Shown here: piece by piece, positions 1 through 7,797 of the stretch
Numbering within the stretch: the first letter of the stretch is position 1
Layout of the letters: each line of letters begins with the position of its first letter
Source: JAEUQQ01 sp963697285
GTDB lineage: Bacteria > Acidobacteriota > Vicinamibacteria > Vicinamibacterales > JAFNAJ01
Assembly (NCBI GenBank): GCA_963697285.1
Contig: CAVONI010000009.1
Location: 248,001-312,000 of the forward strand
Length of the DNA stretch: 64,000 bases
Reading direction: 5' to 3'
The notes under the pieces: generated by a model
What the model saw: the letters and a program-made list of their open reading frames with translations, nothing else
Database searches by the model: none
Told to the model about the DNA's origin: nothing
Program-made: the position numbers and the translations under genes

Positions 1-481
1 AGGGCCCCTGCAGGCCCTTGGCCAGCGCATCGACCGACCGGGCGTGTTCGCGCATGCGGGTGCGCGTGCTCACGGCGCCCTCGACCTTCGCGCCCGCCGT
101 CATCTTGACCGGGTGCCCGGTGCCGGCGTGGCAGTTGCCGCACGCGCCCTGGAGCGTCCCCGCCGCCTTCGCGGCTGCCGCGATGTCGGTCGCGCCGGCC
201 GCAGCGTTCGCTGCCGTCCGCATCTCGTTCAGGTACTTCTCGGATGCGGGGGGTAAGCCGGCCATCGACAGATCGGCCGCAATCGCCTTCGCCGCTGCCG
301 TGGCGTCGTCGAGGTCGCCCCGGATCACCGCGTGATCGAGCGTCGCAACCTTGGCGAGGTGCTCGTGCATCCGCTGGATTGTCGTCGGGTCGTGCTGAGC
401 CGATACCGCCACCACCATGGCAGCGATGATCATCATGAGTGCGAGGATTCCTGAGCGACTGTCGTTCGTCGAGCGCAACAT
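1..481 (-). CDS. Secreted monohaem cytochrome c (C-terminus cut by window edge)
   Basis: The gene runs off the left edge; 160 codons are present. It starts with ATG at 481. A hydrophobic stretch at residues 11-28 ending in VSA looks like a signal peptide, so the protein is probably periplasmic. One covalent haem site, CGNCH, lies at residues 114-118, followed by GTGHPVKM; the rest is Ala-rich helix, as in small helical class II-like cytochromes c. It is probably an electron carrier; the partner is unknown. It lies 213 bases downstream of the response regulator gene on the same strand, whose partner kinase also has haem motifs, so a regulatory link is plausible but only inferred. The axial ligand cannot be assigned because the end is missing. 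Confidence 0.8.
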   Translation of the reverse strand, partial: MLRSTNDSRSGILALMMIIAAMVVAVSAQHDPTTIQRMHEHLAKVATLDHAVIRGDLDDATAAAKAIAADLSMAGLPPASEKYLNEMRTAANAAAGATDIAAAAKAAGTLQGACGNCHAGTGHPVKMTAGAKVEGAVSTRTRMREHARSVDALAKGLQGP

Positions 482-693
482 GTGCCGGCCTCCTGCCGCC
501 GCGGCGGCGCCTTGAGTGCTCCGCGCATCGCCCGGAGCCCGGCTTCTCTTGCCCGGTACCTCGTGCGACGCATTCCACGCCGTCAGGTCCCGCGAAGACA
601 TCCGGAACCGCCCGACGCGTCCACACAGACTGCACGTGCTGGCGCAGGTGGCTGCGCCTCGGTCCTACGTCAGCCGTCTCCCTCCAGGCGGCA

Positions 694-2055
694 TCACTTC
701 GCGACCTCGGGGGCGCGGAGGCCGTACTTGCGAATCTTGTTGTAGAGCGTCACGCGGTCGATCTCGAGCACGCGAGCCGCCTGTGAGACGTTGCCCTCTG
801 ACTGCTCGAGAATCGCCGCGATGTGGCGCCGCTCCGCTTCCTCGAGCGAGGCCGGTGCGACCTTCGCCGGTCCGCTCGCAGCGTCACCGAGCTTGAAGTC
901 GTCGAGCTGCAGCACCGGTCCCGACGCGCACACCATCGCACGTTCGACGATGTTGCGCAGCTCGCGCACGTTGCCACGGAAGTCCCACGTCATCAGCGTC
1001 GCCATGGCGTCGCGCGAGACACCCTCCACGGGCCGCTTCATCTCGATCGCGAGCCGCTCGACGAAGTGCTCGACGAGCAGCGGGATGTCTTCGCGACGAT
1101 CGCGCAGCGGCGGCAGCGTGATCGGGATCACGTTGAGGCGGTAGAACAGGTCGTCGCGGAAGACGCCTTCAGCCACGGCTTTCTTCAGGTCGCGGTTGGT
1201 GGCCGCGATGATGCGGACGTCCACCGAGATCGGCTCGTTGCCTCCGACGCGGCAGAAGGTGCGTTCCTCGAGCACGCGCAGCAGGTCGAGTTGCAGCTTC
1301 GGGCTGATGTCGCCGATCTCGTCGAGGAACAGCGTCCCGCCGTGGGCGGCCTCGAAGGTGCCGCGGCGCCTGACGACGGCGCCGGTGAAGGCACCCTTCT
1401 CGTGCCCGAACAGCTCCGATTCGAGCAGGGTCTCTGTCAGCGCCGAGCACGAGATGGCCACGAACGGCCCGGCGCTGCGCGGGCTCTCGCTGTGGATGGC
1501 ACGTGCGAGCAGCTCCTTCCCCGTCCCGCTCTCCCCGAGGACCAGGATCGTCGACTGGCTGCGCGCCGCCGTCTTCGCCAGCTGGAACACCTCGCGCATG
1601 ACGGCGCTCTTGCTCACCATGTCGCGGAACTTGTAGTCGCGCTTCAGCGCCTTCCGCAGCGTCTCGTTCTCGCGCACGAGATCGTGCTCGCGCACGATCT
1701 TCTGGATCATGAGGCTGAGTTCCTCGGGATCGCAGGGCTTGACGAGGTAGTCGTAGGCGCCCTTCTTGATGGCGTTGACCGCGGTCTCGACCGTCGCGTA
1801 CGCGGTCATGATCACGACCGTCGTCTCGGGCTGGATGGTCTTCGCCTGCTCGAGCACCTGCAGGCCGTCCATCCCGGGCATCTTCATGTCGAGCAGCATG
1901 ATCGACCACGAGTGGTCCTTGAGCTGCGCAACGGCCTCGAAGCCGTCGGCCGCCGTCGCCACGGTGTAGCCGTCCTGCTCGAGCCACCCGGCGAGCGATT
2001 CGCGGACGATCTCCTCGTCGTCAACGATGAGGATTCTGGTCTTCGCGGTAGACAT
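694..2055 (-). CDS. NtrC-family sigma-54-dependent response regulator
   Basis: This 453-residue protein has the full NtrC layout. A receiver domain spans about residues 5-120, with phospho-acceptor Asp56 in LLDMKMPG and the conserved K in LVKP. The AAA+ domain carries Walker A GESGTGKE at 174-181 and the sigma-54 contact loop GAFTGA at 221-226. A Fis-type helix-turn-helix ends the protein (SQAARVLEIDRVTLYNKI). It should activate sigma-54 promoters when phosphorylated. Its first 35 bases overlap the end of the archaemetzincin gene, so it is the third gene of the kinase operon and translationally coupled to it. A good sigma-54 site precedes that operon, suggesting autoregulation. The family call is very sure; the regulon is unknown. 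Confidence 0.95.
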   Translation of the reverse strand: MSTAKTRILIVDDEEIVRESLAGWLEQDGYTVATAADGFEAVAQLKDHSWSIMLLDMKMPGMDGLQVLEQAKTIQPETTVVIMTAYATVETAVNAIKKGAYDYLVKPCDPEELSLMIQKIVREHDLVRENETLRKALKRDYKFRDMVSKSAVMREVFQLAKTAARSQSTILVLGESGTGKELLARAIHSESPRSAGPFVAISCSALTETLLESELFGHEKGAFTGAVVRRRGTFEAAHGGTLFLDEIGDISPKLQLDLLRVLEERTFCRVGGNEPISVDVRIIAATNRDLKKAVAEGVFRDDLFYRLNVIPITLPPLRDRREDIPLLVEHFVERLAIEMKRPVEGVSRDAMATLMTWDFRGNVRELRNIVERAMVCASGPVLQLDDFKLGDAASGPAKVAPASLEEAERRHIAAILEQSEGNVSQAARVLEIDRVTLYNKIRKYGLRAPEVAK

Positions 2056-2584
2056 GATGCCCTTCCTGCTGGAACGAACGGTACTTGTCGCGGCACACGG
2101 GACACAGCCGCGGCAGCTTCACGTCGACCGATCTGATGCTGGCCGATCGCGACATGACGCAGCGCGGCGACTCGCAGTGCAGCAGCCCGAACGTGTGGCC
2201 GAGCTCGTGCACGCTCTCCTTCGCCAGTCGCGCGAGGGTCAGGGCGTGGTTGCCGGGCTCGACGAGTCGCGCGGCCGACACGACGGCAGCATCACCCTCA
2301 AGTTGCGCCTCGCCGAACACGAACGTCAAGACCGGCATGAACAGGTCGACGTCGGTCATGCCCAGCACCCGCGTCGCCCCGCCGGGCCACGTGGCATGCA
2401 GCCACGACAGCATGCCGCGCGACGAGTGCTGGCGGCGCCGGACGTCGAACGTGCCCTGTGGCCGCGACGTGTCCATCCACTCGACGACGTCGGTCTCGAA
2501 CGCCGCCTCGACGTGCACCCGGACCTGACCGATCAACTCCTCGTCGCGTGCCGCCTCGCCTATCCACCACAGATGGATCGCCAT
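2021..2584 (-). CDS. amzA: Archaemetzincin-family zinc metalloprotease
   Basis: This 187-residue protein carries the archaemetzincin signature. HELGH at 126-130 is followed by xxGxxxC, then Cys142, a CxM motif and a CPVC pair at 161-164, so it should bind a catalytic zinc through the histidines and a second zinc through four cysteines. The spacing between Met144 and Cys161 is 16 residues, one short of the usual form. There is no signal peptide, so it should be cytoplasmic. It sits between a histidine kinase (9 bases upstream) and its response regulator (35-base overlap), an unusual place for a peptidase; proteolytic control of the signalling pair is possible but not shown. Natural substrates of this family are poorly known. 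Confidence 0.9.
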   Translation of the reverse strand: MAIHLWWIGEAARDEELIGQVRVHVEAAFETDVVEWMDTSRPQGTFDVRRRQHSSRGMLSWLHATWPGGATRVLGMTDVDLFMPVLTFVFGEAQLEGDAAVVSAARLVEPGNHALTLARLAKESVHELGHTFGLLHCESPRCVMSRSASIRSVDVKLPRLCPVCRDKYRSFQQEGHHVYREDQNPHR

Positions 2585-2593
2585 GTCGGCACG

Positions 2594-4186
2594 CTAGGCT
2601 CCCGTCGAACGCACCGGGAGGCGCATGGTCACCGTCGTGCCGACACCGACCGTGCTGTCGAGCGTCATCGTCCCGCCGTGGTGTTCGATGATGCCGTAGA
2701 CCACCGAGAGCCCGAGGCCCGTGCCCTTCTCCTTGGTGGTGAAGAACGGGTCGAGCACCTTCGTGAGCTGCTCTTTCGGGATCCCCACGCCGGTGTCGGC
2801 GATGAGGACCTCGACGACGTCGGCGGGCGGCGGCACGTGGCGCGTCGTCACGGTGAGCGTCCCCCCTTTGGGCATCGCGTCGCAGGCGTTGATCAGGATG
2901 TTGGCGAAGGCCTGGCGCATCTGCCCGTAGTCGGCCCTGACGAGCGGCAGCGTCCCGAACGCGCGCACCAGCGTGATGTGCTGCAACGCCACCTGGTTGC
3001 CGATGAGGAACAGCGATTCCTCGAGCGCCGCGTTGAGGTCGGCGTCGGTCATCGCCAGGGCCCGTTCACGCGCGAACCCGAGCAGGTTGCGGACGATCGC
3101 AGTGCAGCGCTCGGTCTCGCGCTGGACCAGCGTCAGGTGGCGGATCGCGCTCGCCTGGGCCTTCTCGTCCATCGCGCCCGACTGGAACGTGCGCAGGAGC
3201 AGCTTGGCGACCGTGAGGATGCCCGCCAGCGGGTTGTTGATCTCGTGGGCGATGGAGGCCGACAACCGTCCGAGCGACGAGAGTTTCTCGGTCTGGACGA
3301 GTTGCTTCTGCGCCTTCGCGAGGGCCTCGGTGCGCTCCTCGACCTGCTGCTCGAGGTTCTGCAGCACCTGGTCGCGTTCGGCCTGCGCCGTGGCCAGCGC
3401 CCGCTCCATGCGGTTGAACGATACCCCCAGGGCGGTAATCTCGTCCCGGCCCGTCAGGCGCGCGGGTTGCCCGAGTTCACCGGAGCCCACGCGCTCGGTG
3501 GCGTCGACGAGTTGCGACACCGGGCGCACCACCAGCCGGCGCGTGAAGGCCAGCGTGAGCAGCGCGAGCACCACCGACGTCAGCAGGATCAGGAAGATGG
3601 TCGTGCGCGCGAGGCTCGCCGTGTCCTGCTCGACCGCGTCGAGCGAGAGGCCCAGCTCGATGACGCCGATCACGCGTTGCGACGCGGGGTGTACGTGGCA
3701 GCCGGCGGTCGAGCAGCTCGGCTCGTTGTAGATAGGCGTGATGGCGGCCAGCACCTGGTGGCCGTTGACCGTCGACACCCGCGTGCGCTCGGCGATCGTG
3801 AGGGTCGGCGACGTCCGCGGCTGGCCATGGCACGGAAAGCACGAATCGGCCTTCATGTCGGGGACGTGCCCGACTTCGGTCGGGTCCTTCGAGAACCGCG
3901 TAGTGCCCGAGGCGTCGAACAGGCGAAGCCGCGTGATCTGCGGCTGGCGGCCGATCTCGGCCATGATGCGGTAGGCCTCGGTGCGCTCGTCGCGCAGCAT
4001 GTCGTACTGGATGCTGCTGAGCACCGTTTCGCTGACGACAACGGCGCTGCCGAGGGCGTGGGACGTCAGGTGCTGCCGCTGGCTTCGCAGGAGGACGACG
4101 AGCGACGTGCCCAGCGTCAGCACCGTCACGAGGGCGATGGCTGTCGCGAGCTTGACACCAAGTCGATCCCACCAGCGAATCTTCAT
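2594..4186 (-). CDS. Membrane histidine kinase with two haem-c-type motifs in its periplasmic sensor
   Basis: I start at ATG 4186, giving 530 residues, because the 42 residues upstream in frame lack any domain character. Transmembrane helices lie at about 12-33 and 195-214. The periplasmic loop between them carries CFPCH (116-120) and CSTAGCH (158-164), that is CX2CH and CX4CH haem-attachment patterns. A HAMP domain (about 215-265), a coiled coil and a HisKA domain with AHEINNPL (His314) follow, then an HATPase domain with DTGVGIP and GTGLGLSVVYGI. It probably senses redox state or a haem ligand such as NO, CO or O2 and phosphorylates the NtrC-type regulator of the same operon. The haem binding is inferred from motifs only. 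Confidence 0.9.
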   Translation of the reverse strand: MKIRWWDRLGVKLATAIALVTVLTLGTSLVVLLRSQRQHLTSHALGSAVVVSETVLSSIQYDMLRDERTEAYRIMAEIGRQPQITRLRLFDASGTTRFSKDPTEVGHVPDMKADSCFPCHGQPRTSPTLTIAERTRVSTVNGHQVLAAITPIYNEPSCSTAGCHVHPASQRVIGVIELGLSLDAVEQDTASLARTTIFLILLTSVVLALLTLAFTRRLVVRPVSQLVDATERVGSGELGQPARLTGRDEITALGVSFNRMERALATAQAERDQVLQNLEQQVEERTEALAKAQKQLVQTEKLSSLGRLSASIAHEINNPLAGILTVAKLLLRTFQSGAMDEKAQASAIRHLTLVQRETERCTAIVRNLLGFARERALAMTDADLNAALEESLFLIGNQVALQHITLVRAFGTLPLVRADYGQMRQAFANILINACDAMPKGGTLTVTTRHVPPPADVVEVLIADTGVGIPKEQLTKVLDPFFTTKEKGTGLGLSVVYGIIEHHGGTMTLDSTVGVGTTVTMRLPVRSTGA

Positions 4187-4295
4187 AGAGCGTTGTCTGA
4201 CCGCCTGCCGGGGAGGGACGTCCCCGCCGTGCCTTGGGACGCCCCGCGGAAGCGACGGCCGGACGGCAGCCGCGTGCAGGGCGTTCAGTAGGTTA

Positions 4296-4313
4296 AGCAA
4301 CGCTCCTGCCACT
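4296..4313 (-). promoter_or_regulatory. Sigma-54 (-24/-12) promoter of the kinase operon
   Basis: Read on the minus strand, TGGCAGGAGCGTTGCT has the invariant GG and GC with exactly ten bases between them and matches TGGCAC-N5-TTGC at all but one fixed base. It points toward the kinase start, about 110 bases downstream. This fits an operon that encodes its own sigma-54 activator. Confidence 0.75.
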
Positions 4314-4404
4314 GCCGGTTCGCCGTTTCGTGCTTACGCTTCGCAGTCTGTTGCGCCAAATCCTCACGGACGGGCGGATCTGCCGATCCTCCGGCGATCC
4401 GTGG

Positions 4405-4419
4405 CTGCCGGTCCGGCAG
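4405..4419. promoter_or_regulatory. Palindrome CTGCCGG-N-CCGGCAG, candidate activator site
   Basis: A perfect inverted repeat with 7-base arms lies about 95-110 bases upstream of the -24 element, the usual distance for an NtrC-type enhancer site. Its use by the operon's own regulator is an inference. Confidence 0.4.
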
Positions 4420-4553
4420 GCGCGGCACCCACCGCCAGGCATCCCGTGAGGAGGCCGAACGGGCCAGTCGCGGCAGGGGGATGCCGCGTTGATCCTGCCT
4501 CGCGCCGCCCTTCCGGGAGTCGCGGGGGGCGCCGATGTATCATCCCGCCACCC

Positions 4554-6293
4554 GTGAACGCGATCGCCGAGTCGTTGCACATTCCGCACCTCTACGAAAT
4601 CGTCGTCTTCCTGATGGCGGCGGTCGTGATCGTGCCGTTGTTCCAGCGGATGCACGCGAGCCCGGTGCTGGGGTTCCTGTTCGCGGGCGTGCTCATCGGC
4701 CCGCACGGGCTCACGATCATCCGCGACGTCGAGGGCGTGTCGGCCCTGGCGGAACTCGGCGTCATCTTCCTGCTGTTCACCATCGGCCTCGAACTGTCGC
4801 TCGACCGCCTCAGGGCCATGAAGCGGCTCGTGTTCGGCCTCGGCACCCTGCAGGTGGTCTCGACGGCGGTCGTCGTCGGCGTCGTGCTGATCGCGTTCGG
4901 GCTTCCCGTGCCGGCAGCGGTGATCCTCGGCTTGAGTGCGGCGCTGTCGTCGACCGCGGTCATCGTGCAAATCCTGATGGAACGCGGCGAGTTCGCGACG
5001 CCGTATGGCCGCGCCAGCTTTGCGGTGCTGCTGTTCCAGGACCTGGCGGTCGTGCCCATCCTGGTGCTGATCACGGTGTTCGGCGGGCATGGGCAGAGCG
5101 TGGCCATGAACCTGGCGATGGTGGCGGCAAAGGCCATCGGCGCGGTGGGGCTCATCGTGATGGCGGGGCGGTGGATGCTCCGGCCCATGTATCGCATCGT
5201 CGCCGCGACGCGCAGCCCCGAGATCCTGATGGCGACCACGCTGCTGGCGATCCTGGTCATCGCGTCGATCACGGGCATCGCGGGCCTCTCGATGGCGCTG
5301 GGGGCGTTCCTCGCGGGGCTGCTGCTGGCCGATACCCCGTATCGGCACCAGGTTGAACTCGACATCCAGCCGTTCAAGGGACTGCTGCTCGGGCTGTTCT
5401 TCATCAGCGTCGGGATGCAGATCGACGCCGGCGCCGTCCTGGCGCGGCCGTTTGTCGTCGCCGGCGCCGTGCTCGGGCTGATCGTCATCAAGGCGGGGGT
5501 GCTGGGCGGCCTGGCGCGCGCCTTCGGCCTGCCGCGTGGCGCGGCCATCAGGTTGGCCATGATCCTCGCAGGCGGCGGGGAGTTCGCGTTCGTCGCCGGC
5601 GGGATCGCGGTGGCGGCGCACGTCGTGGCGCCTGAGGCCGCGCAACTGCTGCTGATCGTCGTCAGCCTGTCGATGGCGATCACGCCGCTGCTCTCGGCCC
5701 TCGCCGTCCCGATCGAGCGGTACCTGGATCAACGGAGTGCGGTGTCGGAGCAGCGCGAATTCGACGCGGCAGCGCACGCGGCCAACCACGTGGTGATTAT
5801 CGGGTTCGGCTGGGTCGGGCAACTCGTGGCGCACACGCTGGCCGAGTGCAACATCCCCTACGTCGCGCTCGACACCAACGCCAATCGCGTGAGCACGCTG
5901 CACCGCAAGGGCATTCCCATCTGGTTCGGCGACGGCACGCGGTCTGACGTCCTGCGGAAGGCGGGCATCGACACGGCGGCGCTGGCGCTGATCACGTTCA
6001 TCGATCCGCGGCTGAGCGCGAAAGTGTGCGAGACGATCCGCGCGCACTGGAAGACGCTGCCCGTGTTCGCGCGTGCACGCGACACGAACCACGCGCGCGA
6101 GCTCGAAGGACTCGGCGCGACGATGATCGTGCCCGAGGCGCTCGAGGCCAGCCTGCAGCTGTCGGCGCATGCGCTGGCCGTGATCGGCACCCCGCGCAGT
6201 GCGGTCGAAGTGTCACTCGACACCGTGCGCCTCGCCCACTACGCCGGCACCCTGCACCTCGCCGAAGACACCCTCGCCGCCGAAGCCCCGTAG
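4554..6293 (+). CDS. Kef/CPA2-type monovalent cation:proton antiporter with TrkA-N domain
   Basis: The likely start is GTG 4554, directly before the first hydrophobic segment; it gives 579 residues. Residues 1-390 form about a dozen membrane helices of the Na+/H+ exchanger fold, with the CPA2 signature FQDLAVVP (161-168) holding the conserved Q and D. Residues 411-530 are a TrkA-N Rossmann domain with GFGWVG binding nucleotide. A full TrkA-C domain is not evident, though the tail of about 50 residues may be a remnant. It should exchange K+ or Na+ for H+ across the inner membrane under nucleotide control, as KefB/KefC do. It is divergent from the kinase operon and followed by two family A palindromes that may end its transcript. 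Confidence 0.92.
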   Translation: MNAIAESLHIPHLYEIVVFLMAAVVIVPLFQRMHASPVLGFLFAGVLIGPHGLTIIRDVEGVSALAELGVIFLLFTIGLELSLDRLRAMKRLVFGLGTLQVVSTAVVVGVVLIAFGLPVPAAVILGLSAALSSTAVIVQILMERGEFATPYGRASFAVLLFQDLAVVPILVLITVFGGHGQSVAMNLAMVAAKAIGAVGLIVMAGRWMLRPMYRIVAATRSPEILMATTLLAILVIASITGIAGLSMALGAFLAGLLLADTPYRHQVELDIQPFKGLLLGLFFISVGMQIDAGAVLARPFVVAGAVLGLIVIKAGVLGGLARAFGLPRGAAIRLAMILAGGGEFAFVAGGIAVAAHVVAPEAAQLLLIVVSLSMAITPLLSALAVPIERYLDQRSAVSEQREFDAAAHAANHVVIIGFGWVGQLVAHTLAECNIPYVALDTNANRVSTLHRKGIPIWFGDGTRSDVLRKAGIDTAALALITFIDPRLSAKVCETIRAHWKTLPVFARARDTNHARELEGLGATMIVPEALEASLQLSAHALAVIGTPRSAVEVSLDTVRLAHYAGTLHLAEDTLAAEAP

Positions 6294-6328
6294 GCCTGCC
6301 GCCCCCCCGCAGGACCGAAAAGCCCAAA

Positions 6329-6379
6329 GGGGTCGTGTCTTTCATTGCAGCAAAACGCTGGAATGAAAGACGTGACCCC
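6329..6379. repeat. Family A palindrome, copy 1
   Basis: The arms GGGGTCGTGTCTTTCATT (6329-6346) and AATGAAAGACGTGACCCC (6362-6379) are complementary except for two bases, around a loop containing GCAGCAAAACGCTGG. It lies 36 bases after the antiporter stop. Confidence 0.85.
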
Positions 6380-6439
6380 TTCGTGACGTGAAGGCTGGGC
6401 GGGCCCAACGAAAACACACGATTTGCTGGTTCTTCCAGA

Positions 6440-6490
6440 GGGGTCGTGTCTTGCTTTGCAGCAAAATGCTGCAATGAAAGACGTGACCCC
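6440..6490. repeat. Family A palindrome, copy 2
   Basis: The same terminal arms as copy 1, starting GGGGTCGTGTCTTGC and ending GAAAGACGTGACCCC, enclose GCAGCAAAATGCTGC, which is itself nearly palindromic. It lies between convergent genes, 61 bases after copy 1. Confidence 0.85.
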
Positions 6491-6530
6491 TTTGGTGGGG
6501 ACTTGACGCCTGTTGGGGGGGGTGGAGCCT

Positions 6531-7103
6531 TCAGAGATAAACGGTCGCGAGGCCGGTGGCGAGGCCGAGGAGGGCGCCGCACGACAGCTCGGTGGACGAG
6601 TGGCGCGCGAGCGTCAGGCGTGACCAGGCGACGGCAGGGACCGCCAGCACCATCGCGTACCCCAGCACCGATCCAGACAGCGACAGGACGGTGGCGGTCA
6701 GCGCTGCAAAGGCGACGTGCAGCGACAGCTTGATCCACCGCGTGGCGACGGCGGCGGCAATCAGCATCCCCAGCACCAGGCTCGCCCCCCGCAGGAAATG
6801 CGACCCGGGATCGCGGAACGCGAGCCATCCCATGACCACCGCCAGGGCAACCAGCGCGACGCTGAACAGGACCGGACGCTCAGAGACGTTCGACGCATCC
6901 GCATTCGCCCATCGGCCGCGGCGCACCTGCACGAGCATCAGCACGGCCACGGGAACGATGGCAGCGAGCACCGCCGCCATCGCGACCACCGCCTGCGCAC
7001 GCGTCGCCCGTGGCCACGTGGTTCCTCCCACGAGCACCATCGACGTCACGAACGGATGGAATGCGACCGACAACATGCCCGCAAGCGAGGCGCGCGACGT
7101 CAT
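6531..7103 (-). CDS. PAP2-like integral membrane protein
   Basis: With ATG 7103 the protein has 190 residues and five or six hydrophobic helices. A motif near the C-terminus, SRLTLARHSSTEL followed by a Gly-rich helix, resembles motif 3 of the type 2 phosphatidic acid phosphatase superfamily (SRxxLxxHxxxD), with Glu in place of the usual Asp. An ERP sequence in the middle may be the remnant of motif 1. It could hydrolyse lipid or isoprenoid phosphates in the membrane, but motifs 1 and 2 are degenerate, so it may be inactive or act otherwise. No ribosome binding site is clear, and Met10 is an alternative start. It converges with the antiporter. Confidence 0.65.
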   Translation of the reverse strand: MTSRASLAGMLSVAFHPFVTSMVLVGGTTWPRATRAQAVVAMAAVLAAIVPVAVLMLVQVRRGRWANADASNVSERPVLFSVALVALAVVMGWLAFRDPGSHFLRGASLVLGMLIAAAVATRWIKLSLHVAFAALTATVLSLSGSVLGYAMVLAVPAVAWSRLTLARHSSTELSCGALLGLATGLATVYL

Positions 7104-7257
7104 GGCCGCGAACCGGCCACGGCCCCGCGCGGCCAGGCCTCGGTGACCGCAACCGCGCTCACGTTCAACATGACTGCTGCAGCGGCGATGGGCGCCCGTG
7201 GGATCGCGCGGCCGCACGCCGCGCCGATCCCACGCACTGACGATGGCACCTGGCGGC

Positions 7258-7686
7258 TCAGGCGTTGTTCAGGTGAGCCTCGAGACGCATCGGCACCGAG
7301 GCGAGCGCCTTCGAGATGATGCAGTTCGTCTTGGTGGCCTCGGCCGCCTGCTGGAATGCCTCGTTCGACAGTCCCGGCACCACCGCCTTCGTCACCAGGT
7401 CGATGCCCGTGATCGAGAAGCCCTTCTCGCCCTTCTCGAGGTGGACGGTGGCGGTCGTGTCGATGCTCGTGGGGATGTGCCCGGCCGACGAGAGCGCCAG
7501 CGACAACGCCATCGAGAAGCACCCGGCGTGCGCGGCACCGAGCAGTTCCTCGGGATTGGTGCCCGGCGCGCTTTCAAAGCGGGCGCCGAACGAGTACGGC
7601 CCCTGGAACGCCCCGCTCTCGAGCTTGATATGTCCCTTGCCAGCCTTGAGATCACCTTCCCAACGGGCTTCAGCTTTTCGATTCAT
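7258..7686 (-). CDS. osmC: OsmC-family peroxiredoxin
   Basis: This 142-residue protein matches OsmC in length and pattern, including the N-terminal RKAEARWEGDLKAGKG. The two redox cysteines sit in HAGCFSMALSLAL (Cys56) and TKTNCIISKAL (Cys122). OsmC enzymes are cytoplasmic dimers that reduce organic hydroperoxides by a thiol mechanism. It is 154 bases upstream of the PAP2-like gene on the same strand and divergent from the secreted protein at 7798. A TATACC sequence near 7740 could belong to either promoter. The call is secure; regulation cannot be judged. Confidence 0.95.
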   Translation of the reverse strand: MNRKAEARWEGDLKAGKGHIKLESGAFQGPYSFGARFESAPGTNPEELLGAAHAGCFSMALSLALSSAGHIPTSIDTTATVHLEKGEKGFSITGIDLVTKAVVPGLSNEAFQQAAEATKTNCIISKALASVPMRLEAHLNNA

Positions 7687-7797
7687 GTAGTGCCTCCGAA
7701 TGAGTCACCGCGACGGTGCGGGGACGGTGTGCCCAGCCAGTATACCCAGCACAGGGTGTCTTTTCGCCGATGGCGCAGGACTTGCTCACCTTCCGAC

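Larger units (their letters stand above)
4187..4553. promoter_or_regulatory. Divergent intergenic region between the kinase operon and the Kef antiporter
   Basis: These 367 bases hold no convincing gene. They contain a minus-strand sigma-54 promoter (4296-4313), a perfect 15-base palindrome (4405-4419), and a TATCAT box near 4539-4544 that could be a -10 element for the plus-strand antiporter. Confidence 0.6.

Noticed and set aside
2027..4291. Long plus-strand open frame opposite the kinase and protease genes (similar ones lie opposite the Kef antiporter, PIG-L and the esterases)
   Set aside because: High GC keeps antisense frames open; the translations are Arg/His/Asp-rich with no domains, and each covers a well-supported gene on the other strand.
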